DNA of 64,000 nucleotides from Polytrichum commune (Eukaryota; Streptophyta; Polytrichopsida; Polytrichales; Polytrichaceae), in contig OX485804.1 in NCBI GenBank assembly GCA_950295325.1, positions 17,856,001-17,920,000 of the forward strand. Reading direction: 5' to 3'. Both the position numbers and the translations under genes were made by a program. Positions 63,243 to 64,000 of this stretch are shown one piece after another. Numbering within the stretch: position 1 is the stretch's first letter; every line of letters begins with the position of its first letter. The notes under the pieces were generated by a model that saw only the letters and a list, made by a program, of their open reading frames with translations, ran no database searches and was not told the origin of the DNA.

Positions 63243-63844
63243 GTAGGGTATATTGTAACAAAAGCATACAAGTATATTAAAGTATAATGAGAAACACATG
63301 TGTGTGCACATATCAAACTTTGGGAATTGCAAAGTCTTGTTGGAGAGGTATACCAACGAAGTCCCAACATTATACCCACCTATTCTCGAAGACATCAATG
63401 AGATGGATGTTGTGTTGTGAATACAAATATGCATCCACCTTAGCCCCAAAAATGCCACTAGCATGGATACAAGGTTAGATTGATCTTCTTTACACCCAAA
63501 TCCATGGGCCTTCTCCTATGGATCATTATCTTGATAATTTTATTGCAAGCTTGTGACTAACTAAGAATTTTGAGTTGGTCTCCGCTTGGGTTTTGTGAAA
63601 GTGGATGATGGAGTAGGACCTATAATATCCAATAACAATGATCAACATCTGCATTAATAGACTCCGATGATGCGTCCAAATGATTTGAAGGCATCGAGCA
63701 TCCAATTTGCACTTGGAAAATATTTAGCTAACAATCACTTGATTATTGTGCCAAGTTTGGTCAACTACCCATTTCTTAACGTGTGGGAATGTTAGCAGTA
63801 TATAAATAGCCAACCGTTCCCAACCGCCATGGTCCCATTTCTTA

Positions 63845-64000
63845 GGGCCACTTTACACACGAGACTGAAAGCCCGTGACCGTTACACTTCAAGCACTTTC
63901 AATGGTGGAAAAAGGCGGAGCCGGTCCAAGTTCGCTTCACACTACGCTTGAGGGACCAACGGAGTATGTGAATGCAAAATGGATGTAACGTCTACATGGA
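63845..64000 (+). mobile_element. R2 element, copy 4, cut by the window end
   Basis: Left end GGGCCACTTTACACACGAGA preceded by TTA, then AAGCCCGTGACCGTTACACT and CGGAGCCGGTCCAAGTTCGC. Collinear with the start of the 22.5-kb copy. The beginning of the 64-codon frame is present (reading MQNGCNVYM). The right end lies outside the window. Confidence 0.85.

Larger units (their letters stand above)
62433..63844. other. No gene recognised
   Basis: AT-rich spacer with microsatellites and unsupported short frames. Confidence 0.5.

Overview
The window is nuclear DNA of a land plant. Three intron-containing genes have clear plant relatives (an ABCG11-type half transporter, an HHP4-type heptahelical protein and a long acidic single-pass membrane protein). 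Introns are GT-AG, the background is AT-rich and crowded with short non-autonomous transposon-like repeats, and two small tracts of the plant telomere motif TTTAGGG are present. Nothing in the sequence fixes the lineage more closely.

Layout: 1-32 kb holds no gene I can support. It is a repeat-rich desert of degenerate short inverted-repeat elements (MITE-like), diverged tandem arrays and microsatellites. From 32.2 to 38.5 kb the minus strand carries a complete ABCG11-like gene (10 exons, 765 codons before the stop, every junction in phase). Between 38.5 and 45.6 kb there are only repeats. From 45.6 to 49.5 kb the minus strand carries an HHP/PAQR gene (4 exons, 395 aa) whose first intron contains decayed tandem copies of the end of its own first exon. 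From 51.1 to 56.1 kb the minus strand carries a two-exon gene for a 1598-aa Glu/Ser/Ala/Thr-rich repeat protein with one membrane segment near its C terminus. From 56.7 to 64 kb repeats resume, including a five-unit tandem array.

The three genes lie on the same strand but are separated by 7.1 kb and 1.6 kb. Nothing suggests co-transcription or a shared pathway. ABCG11 relatives export cuticular lipids at the plasma membrane, HHP4 relatives are putative zinc-binding membrane receptors or hydrolases, and the acidic protein is unassigned.

The repeat landscape is the other main content. I define several families by comparing copies inside the window. R1 is a 200-bp element with short CGGGGAGA ends and repeated ACCGGTTGA motifs. 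R2 is a 500-bp PIF/Harbinger-like MITE with TAA/TTA target duplications. R3 is a 445-bp element with 38-bp perfect terminal inverted repeats. R5 has ends resembling ACACTAAATA that are themselves palindromic. R7 is found in gene introns. Two nested insertions can be read directly, because the interrupted R1 copy supplies the empty site. Element superfamily names are inferences from ends and target duplications; no transposase was seen.
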